From Alteromonas sp. KUL49 (lineage in GTDB: Bacteria; Pseudomonadota; Gammaproteobacteria; Enterobacterales; Alteromonadaceae): 64,000 nt of DNA. Positions 1 through 8,663 of the stretch are shown here, piece after piece (position 1 is the stretch's first letter; each line of letters begins with the position of its first letter). The notes beneath the pieces are model-generated. The model was not told the origin of the DNA. It was given only the letters and a program-made list of their open reading frames with translations, and made no database searches. The position numbers and the translations under genes were made by a program. The stretch is taken from positions 1 through 64,000 of the forward strand of contig NZ_BJKL01000003.1 of assembly GCF_006538345.1 (NCBI RefSeq). The letters run 5' to 3'.

Positions 1-1
1 T

Positions 2-958
2 TTACTGGTAGCATTGCCACCAAGAATGCGCCCCGGTTCGTACTGGACCATCACTCGAATTACACTACAAGTTTTGTTACCCATGGGCGTTTTGATCTTG
101 CTCTCTACGGTGCTTTATCACCATATCATGAACCCGTTGCGTGAGCTTGATGCTGCTACACAAGCTTTCAGTAATGGGAACTATCTAGTGCGCGTGAAGG
201 AGCAACTTGGCTCCCGTGACGACGAATTGGCTCATCTGTCACAAACTTTTGATTCCATGGCTGACCACATTGGTGATCTTATTATGCGTCAGAGGCAGCT
301 CATCACTGACTTGTCTCACGAGCTTCGAACGCCGCTGACAAGACTCGATATTGCTACCGAAACACTGTTAACGACAGATAAAGCCGACGCTGAAACACTG
401 CAACGCAACTTATCTCGAGTACACAGAGAGTCGGCACACATACGAAAGCTTGTAGATGACACTCTAACCTTATCTTGGTTAGAGAATGAGCAACCTGATT
501 TGCGCAACGAGTCTGTAGATATTGCTGAGTTGATTGGGATCATTGTAGAAGATGCGCGATTCGAATATCCCGACAGAACCTTAGTAGTCAATATGCCTGG
601 TAGCGCCATTATTGAAAATACTAACCACAGGGCATTGGGCCAAGCAATCGAGAACATACTTCGCAATGCGTTGCGATATACGCCCGCGGGACTTGATGTC
701 ATTGTCGATTTAATCGCCTCTGAGAGCGGTTACGAAATTCACGTTTCTGACAAGGGACCTGGTGTTCCCGACCAACATTTACGCGCTATATTTCGTCCCT
801 TCTATCGAGTTGAAAAATCTCGTCCGACAGATGGCTCCAGCTTTGGGCTGGGTTTAGCCCTTGCACAACGTCAATTAAAAGCGATATGCGCTTCTATCAA
901 AGCTGACAACTTAGCTCAAGGTGGGCTAAAGGTGTCGATACAGTTGCCGCACAGATAA
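2..958 (+). CDS. Sensor histidine kinase, C-terminal part (5' end outside window)
   Basis: The frame is open to the window edge, so the TTG at 14 is probably internal and the N-terminal sensor region is missing. What remains has one membrane segment (about residues 17-38 counted from that TTG), a HAMP region, a HisKA domain with the H box SHELRTPLTRL (phospho-acceptor His near residue 102), an N box (NILRNALRYT), a G1 box (DKGPGVP), and FRPFYR and GLGLALAQ in the ATPase lid. This is a complete transmitter module, so it should autophosphorylate and pass phosphate to a response regulator, presumably encoded just upstream. It lies directly before a Fur-box TonB receptor and a PepSY protein. Kinases in that position, such as PfeS/PirS types, often control siderophore uptake; that role here is inferred from context. 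Confidence 0.9.
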   Translation, partial: LLVALPPRMRPGSYWTITRITLQVLLPMGVLILLSTVLYHHIMNPLRELDAATQAFSNGNYLVRVKEQLGSRDDELAHLSQTFDSMADHIGDLIMRQRQLITDLSHELRTPLTRLDIATETLLTTDKADAETLQRNLSRVHRESAHIRKLVDDTLTLSWLENEQPDLRNESVDIAELIGIIVEDARFEYPDRTLVVNMPGSAIIENTNHRALGQAIENILRNALRYTPAGLDVIVDLIASESGYEIHVSDKGPGVPDQHLRAIFRPFYRVEKSRPTDGSSFGLGLALAQRQLKAICASIKADNLAQGGLKVSIQLPHR

Positions 959-1040
959 CACAATTCAACGCTCTAGTAATGTTGCATTCAGCAACAAATG
1001 TAACAAATGTAAAAGTGATAGCGATTGATATAGATGTTAA

Positions 1041-1061
1041 TGATAATGGTTGTTATTATCA
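1041..1061 (+). promoter_or_regulatory. Fur box upstream of TonB receptor
   Basis: A 21-bp site with perfect 7-bp inverted arms TGATAAT and ATTATCA separated by 7 bp. It matches 18 of 21 positions of the classical overlapping Fur box as I recall it. It lies 24 bp before the GTG start of the receptor, so Fur bound with Fe(II) would block transcription. It also argues that the ATG at 1034 is not the start, because the operator would then lie inside the gene. A fur gene is present at 20986-21414. Confidence 0.8.
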
Positions 1062-1084
1062 TAAAAACAAAAGCAGGAACACAC

Positions 1085-3136
1085 GTGAACAAAGTTGCCT
1101 TACTTGGACTCGCTGTTGCAACACATGCTACAGCGGTAAACGCAAATGATACAGATACTGACAGCCTAAAAGGAATTGAACAAATTTCAGTTGTTGGTGC
1201 CGCTACTAACCTTAATATTGACGCTGAAGATCTAGAAAATATTCAAGCTAATGACCTGTCAGATGTATTTCGCCTATCTCCATCAGTAAGTGTCGGTGGC
1301 TCAATTGGTATCGCTCAAAAAGTGTATATCCGTGGTTTAGAAGATTCCATGCTGAATGTCACTGTAGACGGTGCTCAGCAAACATCGACGTTATTCCATC
1401 ATATCGGACGCGTGAATATTGACCCTGATCTACTTGAACGTATCGAAATTCAGGCCGGCGCGGGTGAAGCAACAAGTGGCCCAGGTGCAATAGGCGGCTC
1501 TATTCGTTTTAAAACAAAAGACGCAAACGACCTACTTGCAGATGATGAAGTATTCGGCGGTCGGTTGAAAGCGAACTACTTTTCAAATGACGGCACACGA
1601 TACAGCGGCACAGTGTATGGCAGATTGAGCGACGATTGGGGCGTACTCGGCTATTACAGTGATGTTGAACGAGATAATATGGAAGATGGCAATGGTGATC
1701 CAATTCTGGGGTCTGCAGCCGATCAAACCATGTTGTTCGTGAAAGCGAGCGGCTCTATTGGTGAGAATCAGTACCTTTCAGTGAGTGCTGAGCGTCGTGA
1801 CGAAGAAGGAGCATTCTCTGCACGCCCTAACTGGATTGTACAAGAAGGGGACGCCCTTTATCCAAGTGATGCAGAACGTACCACTTACGTAGCTAACTAT
1901 CATATTAACCATAGCGAGTTAGTGAATATTGAGGCGACAGCTTATTCAACATCGTCATCTTTCCGCGGTGGACGTTTTGATTGGTTAGCAGAAATCGATA
2001 CCTTTGGGTTTGACCTGAGAAATTCTAGTGACTTTGGTGATCATACTTTCATTTATGGTGTGGATTATCGAAGTGACGAAGTCGACAGCGGATATGCTAT
2101 ACCACAGCCAGAAGAAGACCACGCAGAAGAAGGTAGTGTGACTGGTTTGTATGCCCAAGGTTACAGCGATATCACACCTCAGTTACTGGTAAGTTATGGT
2201 GTTCGTGTTGATGATTACAGCTACGAGCAAAAGATCTTACTCGATGATTACTACGGCGACGTTATTACCGACGAGCCAGCAACATTAGACGACACTGAAG
2301 TCAGTATTAATCTCGGTTTGTCATACACAGTTAATGAGTTCTGGACCCTTGGGCTAGGTTATGCAGAAGCTGCGCGTGGAAAGCAAATTGGTGATGGTTT
2401 TACCTTAGACAGCTACTTATATGACCGCACTGAAAATCCAGTGGTTAACGACGATCTTAAACCCGAAACCGTTGCTAACATTGAAGCGTCAGTAGAATAC
2501 AGCGGTGAGAATCTATCGGCTAAATTTGCGGTATTCCAGTCAGCCCTTGACGATGTTATTTTTGACGGCGCCAACGCAACGTCAGTCTATAACAATATCG
2601 GTACTATTGATTCTGACGGTATTGAGTTTGATGTGGCATATCGTTGGAACGATCTCAACTTGTTCTTTGGTGCTTCAACGGTAGATGCCGAACTCGATCC
2701 TCGCGATGGCTTATATGCTGTGGACTATAGCTCTGTTCCTCTGAACAGCTATGCATTCAATGCGTTAGGTAATAGTCGCGGAGACACGTTTGTTCTTGGT
2801 GCCGAATATGAATTAAGTGAAGACATTCAGTTTGGCGCGAATATTACTCGTGTTAGCTCACTCACGATAGAAACTTTGCATTCAGATTTGGATCAAGGTT
2901 GGGTTGATGCGCTCTATCAATTGAATAAGCCGGGTTACACAACTGTTGATACGTTTGCTAAATGGCAAGTTACCGATAGTGTGCTTGTGAATCTGGCGGT
3001 GACCAACTTGTTTGATAAGCTGTATCGCGATCATTCAAGCGTTGGTGATTACAGCGGAGTACCCGGTTACGGTATCGTTGTTGGGCCTAACGAAGCTGGG
3101 CGAGATATTCGCCTCTCAGTGTCATTTGATTTCTAA
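1085..3136 (+). CDS. TonB-dependent outer-membrane receptor (probable iron/siderophore uptake)
   Basis: About 683 residues if the GTG at 1085 is the start. That start has AGGA 9-12 bp upstream and gives a clean signal peptide (NKVALLGLAVATHATAVNA). A TonB-box-like stretch (EQISVVGA) follows, then the plug with KVYIRGLEDSMLNVTVDG and the region RIEIQAGAGEATSGPGAIGG, then a long beta-barrel rich in alternating aromatic residues. The chain ends in an aromatic residue (SVSFDF), as expected for insertion by the Bam machinery. TonB/ExbBD would power transport of a ligand across the outer membrane. The Fur box in front and the PepSY protein behind point to an iron complex; the exact ligand cannot be read from sequence. 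An in-frame ATG at 1034 is a less likely start. Confidence 0.92.
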   Translation: MNKVALLGLAVATHATAVNANDTDTDSLKGIEQISVVGAATNLNIDAEDLENIQANDLSDVFRLSPSVSVGGSIGIAQKVYIRGLEDSMLNVTVDGAQQTSTLFHHIGRVNIDPDLLERIEIQAGAGEATSGPGAIGGSIRFKTKDANDLLADDEVFGGRLKANYFSNDGTRYSGTVYGRLSDDWGVLGYYSDVERDNMEDGNGDPILGSAADQTMLFVKASGSIGENQYLSVSAERRDEEGAFSARPNWIVQEGDALYPSDAERTTYVANYHINHSELVNIEATAYSTSSSFRGGRFDWLAEIDTFGFDLRNSSDFGDHTFIYGVDYRSDEVDSGYAIPQPEEDHAEEGSVTGLYAQGYSDITPQLLVSYGVRVDDYSYEQKILLDDYYGDVITDEPATLDDTEVSINLGLSYTVNEFWTLGLGYAEAARGKQIGDGFTLDSYLYDRTENPVVNDDLKPETVANIEASVEYSGENLSAKFAVFQSALDDVIFDGANATSVYNNIGTIDSDGIEFDVAYRWNDLNLFFGASTVDAELDPRDGLYAVDYSSVPLNSYAFNALGNSRGDTFVLGAEYELSEDIQFGANITRVSSLTIETLHSDLDQGWVDALYQLNKPGYTTVDTFAKWQVTDSVLVNLAVTNLFDKLYRDHSSVGDYSGVPGYGIVVGPNEAGRDIRLSVSFDF

Positions 3137-3162
3137 TCATATCGCGAAGTAGTACCTAAACA

Positions 3163-4278
3163 ATGCTGAATGTGGTTAAACAAGTACTGTTTTGGTCGCA
3201 CTTGGTGTCAGGACTTATCGCAGGTGTTGTGATATTTGTCCTGGCACTGTCAGGTGCCTTGCTGACCTATGAACGCCAAATTCTTGAATGGGATGAGGTT
3301 CGTCACACCGTTGTGACCCCTCAGCCTGCTCAAAAGGCATCTAAAACAGCCCTGTTACAAAAACTATCCTCACTTGCTCCAGATGAACATCACATATTTA
3401 TGCGATTTGTGAATCGCGAAGGAGCAGCGGTTCCCGTTTGGGCAGGCTCTAATGCCTTTTTACTGGACCCTCACACAGGTGAAGTTCTCAGAGATGGACC
3501 GGGAGCATTGGCTATCGCGTTTTATGTAGTGAAGAACATTCATCGTTGGTTAGCTTTTAGTGGCGACTATCAAGACATTGGTAAAAGTGTTACCGCGTAC
3601 GCTAACTTGGTTTTCATTTTTCTTCTGTTTTCTGGATTGTATTTATGGTTCCCTCGCAAATTTACTAGGCGGGGGTTAAAACAACAGTTGTTGTTAGGAA
3701 GCAAATACGCCAATAAACATTCAAAATATCGTCGATGGCATTTTGTTTTTGGCTTTTGGAGTCTAATTCCGTTAATTGTTATTGCGACAAGCGCGACGAT
3801 TTTTCACTTTAAGTGGGCTAACGAATTTGTTTACGCTTTCTATGGTGAATCTGTGCCCCAGCGCGAAACCCATGAAGAACTCACGCACTTTGATACTCGT
3901 AGTATTGACATAGATGCTTTATTTGATGTGGCAACGCAACATGCAAAAGACAATGGTGCTGAAGATTGGTATTCAATGTGGCTAGAGCTTGGAGAAGTGG
4001 ACAACGAAGCGCGATTTTTTATCGACAAAACCATTGGCCATCAACATGATCAAGCATATTCTTTGTTTGTGGATACGCGAACTCACGAAGTCTTAAGGGC
4101 TAAATTTCAAGGCGATTGGTCTAAAGGTGATCAAGCCTGGGATGTGGTTCGCTTTCTCCACACTGGTGAGTACTTTGGAGTAGTGGGGCAAACCATCGCG
4201 GGTGTTGTTTCTTTGTTCTGCTGTTTGCTTATATACACTGGGTGGTTATTGGCCTGGAAACGGCTCAAGAGGGCGTAA
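3163..4278 (+). CDS. PepSY-associated transmembrane protein
   Basis: This 371-aa inner-membrane protein has the four-helix layout of the PepSY_TM family: an N-terminal helix (about residues 10-35, ending SGALLTYERQ), a large external segment, helices near 142-165 and 195-222, a second external segment, and a C-terminal helix near 340-365. Conserved His residues sit next to membrane segments (WSHLVSG, NIHRWLAF, FLHTGEYFG). Members encoded beside siderophore receptors are thought to act as periplasm-facing iron reductases or accessory proteins. It starts 26 bp after the TonB receptor stop, so the two are probably co-transcribed from the Fur-controlled promoter. The reductase role is inferred from family context. 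Confidence 0.87.
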   Translation: MLNVVKQVLFWSHLVSGLIAGVVIFVLALSGALLTYERQILEWDEVRHTVVTPQPAQKASKTALLQKLSSLAPDEHHIFMRFVNREGAAVPVWAGSNAFLLDPHTGEVLRDGPGALAIAFYVVKNIHRWLAFSGDYQDIGKSVTAYANLVFIFLLFSGLYLWFPRKFTRRGLKQQLLLGSKYANKHSKYRRWHFVFGFWSLIPLIVIATSATIFHFKWANEFVYAFYGESVPQRETHEELTHFDTRSIDIDALFDVATQHAKDNGAEDWYSMWLELGEVDNEARFFIDKTIGHQHDQAYSLFVDTRTHEVLRAKFQGDWSKGDQAWDVVRFLHTGEYFGVVGQTIAGVVSLFCCLLIYTGWLLAWKRLKRA

Positions 4279-4279
4279 T

Positions 4280-4877
4280 TTACGCTTCCTCTTGAGTAAT
4301 TTCGTCTAAACTCAATGAAAAGCTGGGCACATACTGGGTTAAAAAGTAGTCCACCTCATCTGAGTGGTAGTCTTTAAGCTGTGCATCTAAGCGCTTTTTC
4401 GCTAACTTAAATTCTTGATTACCTGCCGCCAGTTCTTCCAACGTTTTCAAGTAGGCACAAAGTACATCCGCTGCTTTAACGATGAATGCTTCTTCCGGTG
4501 AATGATGGTGACCATCAATCAATCGCGCATAATCGTCTTTAAAGGCTTCAGGCGCCATTTCAATCAAACGGTTTTCAGCAATCTTTTCAATCTTTTTGTA
4601 TTCGTCTTTAATTGCCGGATTGAAGTACTTCACTGGGGTAGGTAAGTCGCCAGTCAGCACTTCAGATACGTCATGAAAGAGAGCAATCGTCGCTATTCGC
4701 TCTGGGCTTAAGGTTCCACCGAAAAACGATTTTTATCAATGCTAAGGCGTGAGCCACCATGGCTACTTGCAAACTGTGTTCTTGAACGTTTTCGGTGCGT
4801 ACGTTGTGCATCAAAGGCCAGCGATTGATGAGTTTCATTCTGGCCAAGTGAGCAAAAAAGTGGCTTTTATCTGACAC
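4280..4877 (-). pseudogene. yfbR: 5'-deoxynucleotidase YfbR, frameshifted in this sequence
   Basis: YfbR is an HD-domain phosphohydrolase that removes phosphate from deoxyribonucleoside 5'-monophosphates. The first part (GTG at 4877) reads [22 protein letters not shown] and [17 protein letters not shown], and then the frame runs off. The rest ([27 protein letters not shown] and onward) continues in another frame to 4280. The break lies at a run of five A (4722-4726) and a run of five T (4730-4734). Adding one base to each run restores [16 protein letters not shown] and a protein of exactly 199 residues, the length of the E. coli enzyme. It follows alaA by 2 bp, as in E. coli. Sequencing error is more likely than real decay. 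Confidence 0.85.
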
Positions 4878-4879
4878 GG

Positions 4880-6100
4880 TTACGGCGCTTGTTGATAGTG
4901 TTGAAAGAAATTGCCTATACGGTCCATGGCAGGTACAAGAACATCGCTATGCGGAAGAAACACCAATCTAAAATATACTCCGTCTTGCAAGTTAAATGCT
5001 CGTCCATGAACTAATAGTATTTTTTCCGAACTCAGAAGATCTAACACCATTTGTTCGTCATTTTTAATATTGAATTTTTTCTCATCAACCCGAGCAAAAC
5101 AATACATAGCACCTTTGGGCTTAACACAATGAATGCCATCTATGCTATTTAGCATATCTGATGCAACATCGCGCTGAATGCGTAAGCGACCTTCTGCGTG
5201 AATAAGGTCGTTGATGCTTTGGTATCCACCAAGCGCCGTTTGAATAGCACTTTGACAAGGCACGTTGGCACACATGCGCATAGACGACAGCATGTTGAGG
5301 CCTTCAATGTAACCTTTTGCTATGCGCTTGTTACCGCTAACGACTAACCATCCAGCGCGAAAGCCTGCAACGCGATAGTTTTTAGACAAACCGCTGAAAG
5401 TCACAAAGAATACGTCATCTGCCAGCGACGCTATACATGTGTGTTTTGCATCGTCATAAAGGATCTTGTCGTAAATTTCATCGCTGAACACAACAAGATT
5501 ATGTTCTCTTGCTAGCTCGACAACTTCTTGAAGCAGTGCTTTGTCGTAAACCGCTCCCGTCGGGTTATTTGGATTAATGAGTACGATGGCGCGTGTTTTA
5601 CTGGTGATTTTACTTTTGATATCAGCAATATCAGGGAACCAACCGGCTTGCTCATCACATCGATAGTGTACGGGCGAACCAGAAGATAAACTTACCGCCG
5701 CTGTCCATAGGGGATAATCTGGGCTTGGTAACAGCACTTCATCACCTTGGTTAAGCAAGGCTTGCATCGCCATCATGATAAGTTCGCTAACACCATTACC
5801 AATAAAAACGTCGTCAACGCGAATACCCTTGATATTCATTTGCTGGTAATACTGCATTACCGCAACCCGGGCTGCATAAATACCTGTTGAGTCTGAGTAA
5901 CCCTGTGACGTGGGTAAATTGTGGATCACGTCTTTCAGAATATCGTCTGGGGCTTCAAAGCCGAATGGGGCAGGGTTTCCTATATTCAATTTAAGAATAC
6001 GGTGGCCTTCGTCCTCCATCTTTTTTGCTTGTGCAGCAATGGGGCCTCGAATGTCGTAGCAGACGTTATCTAATTTATGCGAGCGTGATACAGAGTTCAT
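4880..6100 (-). CDS. alaA: Alanine-synthesising aminotransferase AlaA (class I PLP enzyme)
   Basis: At 406 residues this matches the AlaA (formerly YfbQ) family, which transfers an amino group from glutamate to pyruvate to make alanine in the cytoplasm. Visible motifs are [10 protein letters not shown] near the N terminus, [14 protein letters not shown] (cofactor-contacting Asn), [13 protein letters not shown] (Asp/Tyr pair), and [17 protein letters not shown] with the PLP-binding Lys. The C-terminal domain has YFRLVFLPH. It is followed 2 bp later by yfbR, the same neighbour as in enterobacteria, which supports the assignment over other class I aminotransferases. The promoter presumably lies in the 240 bp shared with the divergent gene at 6345. 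Confidence 0.9.
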   Translation of the reverse strand: MNSVSRSHKLDNVCYDIRGPIAAQAKKMEDEGHRILKLNIGNPAPFGFEAPDDILKDVIHNLPTSQGYSDSTGIYAARVAVMQYYQQMNIKGIRVDDVFIGNGVSELIMMAMQALLNQGDEVLLPSPDYPLWTAAVSLSSGSPVHYRCDEQAGWFPDIADIKSKITSKTRAIVLINPNNPTGAVYDKALLQEVVELAREHNLVVFSDEIYDKILYDDAKHTCIASLADDVFFVTFSGLSKNYRVAGFRAGWLVVSGNKRIAKGYIEGLNMLSSMRMCANVPCQSAIQTALGGYQSINDLIHAEGRLRIQRDVASDMLNSIDGIHCVKPKGAMYCFARVDEKKFNIKNDEQMVLDLLSSEKILLVHGRAFNLQDGVYFRLVFLPHSDVLVPAMDRIGNFFQHYQQAP

Positions 6101-6344
6101 GATGTTATTGGTTGATTTACATACCCCGAGAGTAACGTAAAGTTAATACCGTTGCGATGCTATTTTCGTCGATTTTTAATAAAAATGCGCATGATCGACC
6201 ACAATTTGAACGACCTTATTGTAATGCTATGTGCTAGCACATAATTTTGCGGTATACGACACGTTTTGAAACATAGTTTTATGTGGGTTTTGCACAAAAA
6301 AGCGCCATACTAACGGTTGGATAGCATACGTTTGGAGGTGGAAC

Positions 6345-6866
6345 ATGCCTGCGCCACTTATTTGGTTAGGATTAGGGTTAGCAGCTACCTATGCAGGGAC
6401 GCAATACGCTCGTCAACAGCAGATCGACAGTGGAGACTTACGCCATTTTCCAGGTGATTGCTCAATCAAAGTGAAACCCAAAAACGGTTCAATCGTGTGC
6501 TGCGGTATATATGAAGTGTTTCAACACACAGGCATATGGGTAGATGACAGTATTATAGAGTTACGCGGGAACGGACTTGTTCGCAGTATTTCACCCTCGC
6601 GATTTTTGTCGGACCGGTCTGGTGAAAGGATATATGTCGCCTGCGATGACAATCTTGACCCCCTGTGCAAAGATGAGATCGCCGAACGCGCACTGGCGAA
6701 CGTTTTTACTTACCTTGATTACGATGTGATTAAAAACAACTGTAATCGATTTACTCACTATTGCTTAACCGGGCAATGGGCCGGCATCACGCGTTTCGCT
6801 GAGCTTAATCAAGCTGTCCGAGAACACTACCAATCGTCAATTTCTTGGCAACCTATAACCAGCTAA
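6345..6866 (+). CDS. LRAT/NlpC-P60-like papain-fold protein with N-terminal membrane segment
   Basis: A 173-aa protein with GGAGG 6-10 bp before its ATG. The first ~20 residues form a hydrophobic segment (LIWLGLGLAATYA) that could anchor it in the inner membrane. The core has QHTGIWVDDSIIELRG (candidate catalytic His61) and later KNNCNRFTHYC (candidate nucleophile Cys133). This His-first, NC-box-second order is typical of LRAT-like, circularly permuted NlpC/P60 enzymes, which act as acyltransferases, thiol hydrolases or amidases. Only these motifs support the family; the substrate is unknown. It is a single-gene unit between alaA (divergent) and a DUF2189 gene. Confidence 0.6.
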   Translation: MPAPLIWLGLGLAATYAGTQYARQQQIDSGDLRHFPGDCSIKVKPKNGSIVCCGIYEVFQHTGIWVDDSIIELRGNGLVRSISPSRFLSDRSGERIYVACDDNLDPLCKDEIAERALANVFTYLDYDVIKNNCNRFTHYCLTGQWAGITRFAELNQAVREHYQSSISWQPITS

Positions 6867-7099
6867 GTTGTAGGTTGCGCAATCAAACTGTACAAACTGA
6901 ACCTTGGCGTAATAAAAGACGCTACTCAGGGGATCAGCGCTCTCTTACTAGATCAACAAAGTCGCATGGCGCTTTATTAGCTGTTTTTTCTGTTAAAAAT
7001 TTGTGAACTTATAAATCTCTGCCTATCGTATTAATAGTGCTTCAAGAAATGACAGCACAAGACAACGCTATAGGATCGACGAGTAGAGGTAACCTATCT

Positions 7100-7894
7100 A
7101 TGTCTCACAAATTCGAAGAAACGCCGGAAAACGCAATAACACAGAGCGGTATAGCCAGAGTTATACCATGTAAAGAATTAGACTTGGGCGACCCTATTAA
7201 GTGGTTGTCCCTTGGACTCAGAGATGCCCTAAGAACTCCTGGGCTTACACTATTTTATGGATTGCTTTTTGCCGTCATTCCGTGGGCAATCGTTGCATTA
7301 GTACAAATGACGGGATGGCATTTAGTTATTCTGCCTGCCATTGTTTGCTTTATGTTGGTGGGGCCTTTCCTTGCGGCGGGCTTGTATGATACCAGCTGGG
7401 AATTAGAAAAAGGCCACAAACCTTCTTTGTGGCATTCCATTAAAGCTATGAAAAGAAACGCGGTTAACGAGTGGGGTTTTGGCATATTGCTAATGGTATT
7501 GATGATATTTTGGTTGCGTGTCGCGTCTCTCATTCATGCGTTATACCCTTCAAATGTTGAAACTACCCTTGAATCTCTCATGCCCTTCTTAGTGCTTGGT
7601 ACTATTGTTGGCGCAGTGTTTACCGTTGGAATGCTATTTATCACCGCGTTTACTCAACCAATACTGATGGAGCGGAAAGTGGATCTAGGCACTGCCGTGC
7701 TCACGAGTGTCAATGCGGTTTGGGTAAACAAAGTACCCATGATGATATGGGGCGCTATTATATTTACGGCTGTTGCCATTGGTTTTGTTACCGGATTTGT
7801 AGGCTTTATCGTGCTCATGCCTCTCATAGGATATGCTTCGTGGCATGCTTATATTGATACTATCGAAACCAAAGTTGCTCGAAAATATGAGTAA
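7100..7894 (+). CDS. DUF2189 family polytopic membrane protein
   Basis: The ATG at 7100 is preferred because AGAGGT lies 9 bp upstream; an earlier in-frame start at 7037 lacks a comparable site. The protein is about 264 residues with roughly six membrane segments, arranged as pairs: FYGLLFAVIPWAIVALV, LVILPAIVCFMLVGPFLAAG, GFGILLMVLMIFWLRVASLI, a segment around LVLGTIVGAVFTVGMLF, and a C-terminal pair. The soluble start carries ARVIPCKELDLGDPIKWLSLGLRDALRTPGL and the first loop LYDTSWELEKGHKPSLWHSI, both typical of DUF2189. Members are often mis-named cytochrome oxidase subunits; I see no haem or copper ligands. The function is unknown. Confidence 0.75.
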   Translation: MSHKFEETPENAITQSGIARVIPCKELDLGDPIKWLSLGLRDALRTPGLTLFYGLLFAVIPWAIVALVQMTGWHLVILPAIVCFMLVGPFLAAGLYDTSWELEKGHKPSLWHSIKAMKRNAVNEWGFGILLMVLMIFWLRVASLIHALYPSNVETTLESLMPFLVLGTIVGAVFTVGMLFITAFTQPILMERKVDLGTAVLTSVNAVWVNKVPMMIWGAIIFTAVAIGFVTGFVGFIVLMPLIGYASWHAYIDTIETKVARKYE

Positions 7895-8265
7895 ATTTTG
7901 AAATAAAATTACAAAATTGCGTGTTTTTGGCTAGTTTAAGTACGTTAAAAACACGTTATTTTGTAAAAATTACGATAATTTCGTATTTTTATTACAGCTT
8001 TTTCGTCTTTTTATTAGAGTTTTTTAAACTAAAAATAAATAAATATATTCTTTGTAGTTATATTGGTTGAATCTATATTTATAAATATCAATGACTTATG
8101 TAAAGTTAACTGTTGTAACATTAAACTTTACTACAGGTTTACCGAGTAGATACAAACTTTCAACAGAAATGCTTTCAGTTTTCAGGCTTAATTAAATGGC
8201 GTTGAGGGGAAACATCAAAACCCAAAACGTATTAACGAGTTTGCCAAAATTTAGAGGATTTAATC
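7895..8265. other. AT-rich intergenic region
   Basis: There is no credible coding region in these 371 bp. It holds the long inverted repeat at 7910-7965, a small hairpin (ACGA/TCGT) followed by ATTTTTATT near 7970-7995 that may end the DUF2189 transcript, and the promoter region of the DUF3718 gene, which has AGAGGA about 10 bp before its ATG. Confidence 0.6.
7910..7965. repeat. 19-bp imperfect inverted repeat (long hairpin)
   Basis: The arms at 7910-7928 and 7947-7965 differ at 2 of 19 positions and enclose an 18-nt loop. The repeat starts 16 bp after the DUF2189 stop codon, so it may be a transcript-end or mRNA-stabilising structure. It lacks a strong T tract immediately after the stem. 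Confidence 0.6.
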
Positions 8266-8586
8266 ATGAAAGTATTAAAAGTATTATCTGCTGCTGCAAC
8301 ATTGTTCTTCGCCGTTAGCGCTTCGGCTGCTGATTCATCAAAAGACCTTCGCTTTACAGGTGACACCCAGTTTTCTGGTTTCTGCAAAGCAATCGTTTTA
8401 GACGACGTACGTGTACTACGTTCTAGCCTAGCACGTAATGTTGGTCGTATCGGTGGAAGTCAACGCGAAGTTCTACGCTTAGTAACTGCGGAAGATGGCT
8501 TGACATGTAACGGCGTTAGCCTAATTGAGTTTTCAGTTGAGCGTGATGCGAACTCAGTACATGAATTCCTAGTTTCACGCAGCTAA
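8266..8586 (+). CDS. DUF3718 family small secreted protein
   Basis: This 106-aa protein opens with a clear signal peptide (residues 1-21, MKVLKVLSAAATLFF to AVSASA) and so should reach the periplasm or beyond. The mature ~85 residues contain two Cys (in GFCKAIVLDDVRVL and GLTCNGVSLIEF), which could form one disulphide. This Cys-spacing and sequence style match DUF3718, small proteins common in Alteromonadales and relatives with no assigned function. AGAGGA lies just upstream of the ATG. The gene is isolated, with AT-rich DNA before it and a hairpin after it. Confidence 0.75.
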   Translation: MKVLKVLSAAATLFFAVSASAADSSKDLRFTGDTQFSGFCKAIVLDDVRVLRSSLARNVGRIGGSQREVLRLVTAEDGLTCNGVSLIEFSVERDANSVHEFLVSRS

Positions 8587-8605
8587 TCATGGCTTGCACA
8601 AGCAC

Positions 8606-8641
8606 GCGGGTGAACTCGTTATAACCTAACGAACCACCCGC
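8606..8641. terminator. Hairpin between convergent genes
   Basis: Nested stem: GCGGGTG pairs with CACCCGC, and inside it TCGTTA pairs with TAACGA around a 5-nt loop. It sits between the DUF3718 gene (+) and the RND pump (-), where it could end transcripts from either side. No T tract follows on either strand, so a classic intrinsic terminator is not certain. Confidence 0.45.
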
Positions 8642-8663
8642 TGCGAAATGCGGTTATCCCTTC

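Noticed and set aside
1034..1084. ATG at 1034 as start of the first TonB receptor
   Set aside because: It would put the Fur box inside the gene and add a hydrophobic tail before the signal peptide; the GTG at 1085 has a ribosome site and a clean signal peptide.
4280..4877. Two separate small genes in place of yfbR
   Set aside because: Both halves align end to end with one HD-domain protein of 199 residues and are split exactly at homopolymer runs.
7100..7894. Cytochrome c oxidase subunit I-like protein
   Set aside because: DUF2189 proteins are often given this name, but no haem or copper His ligands are present.
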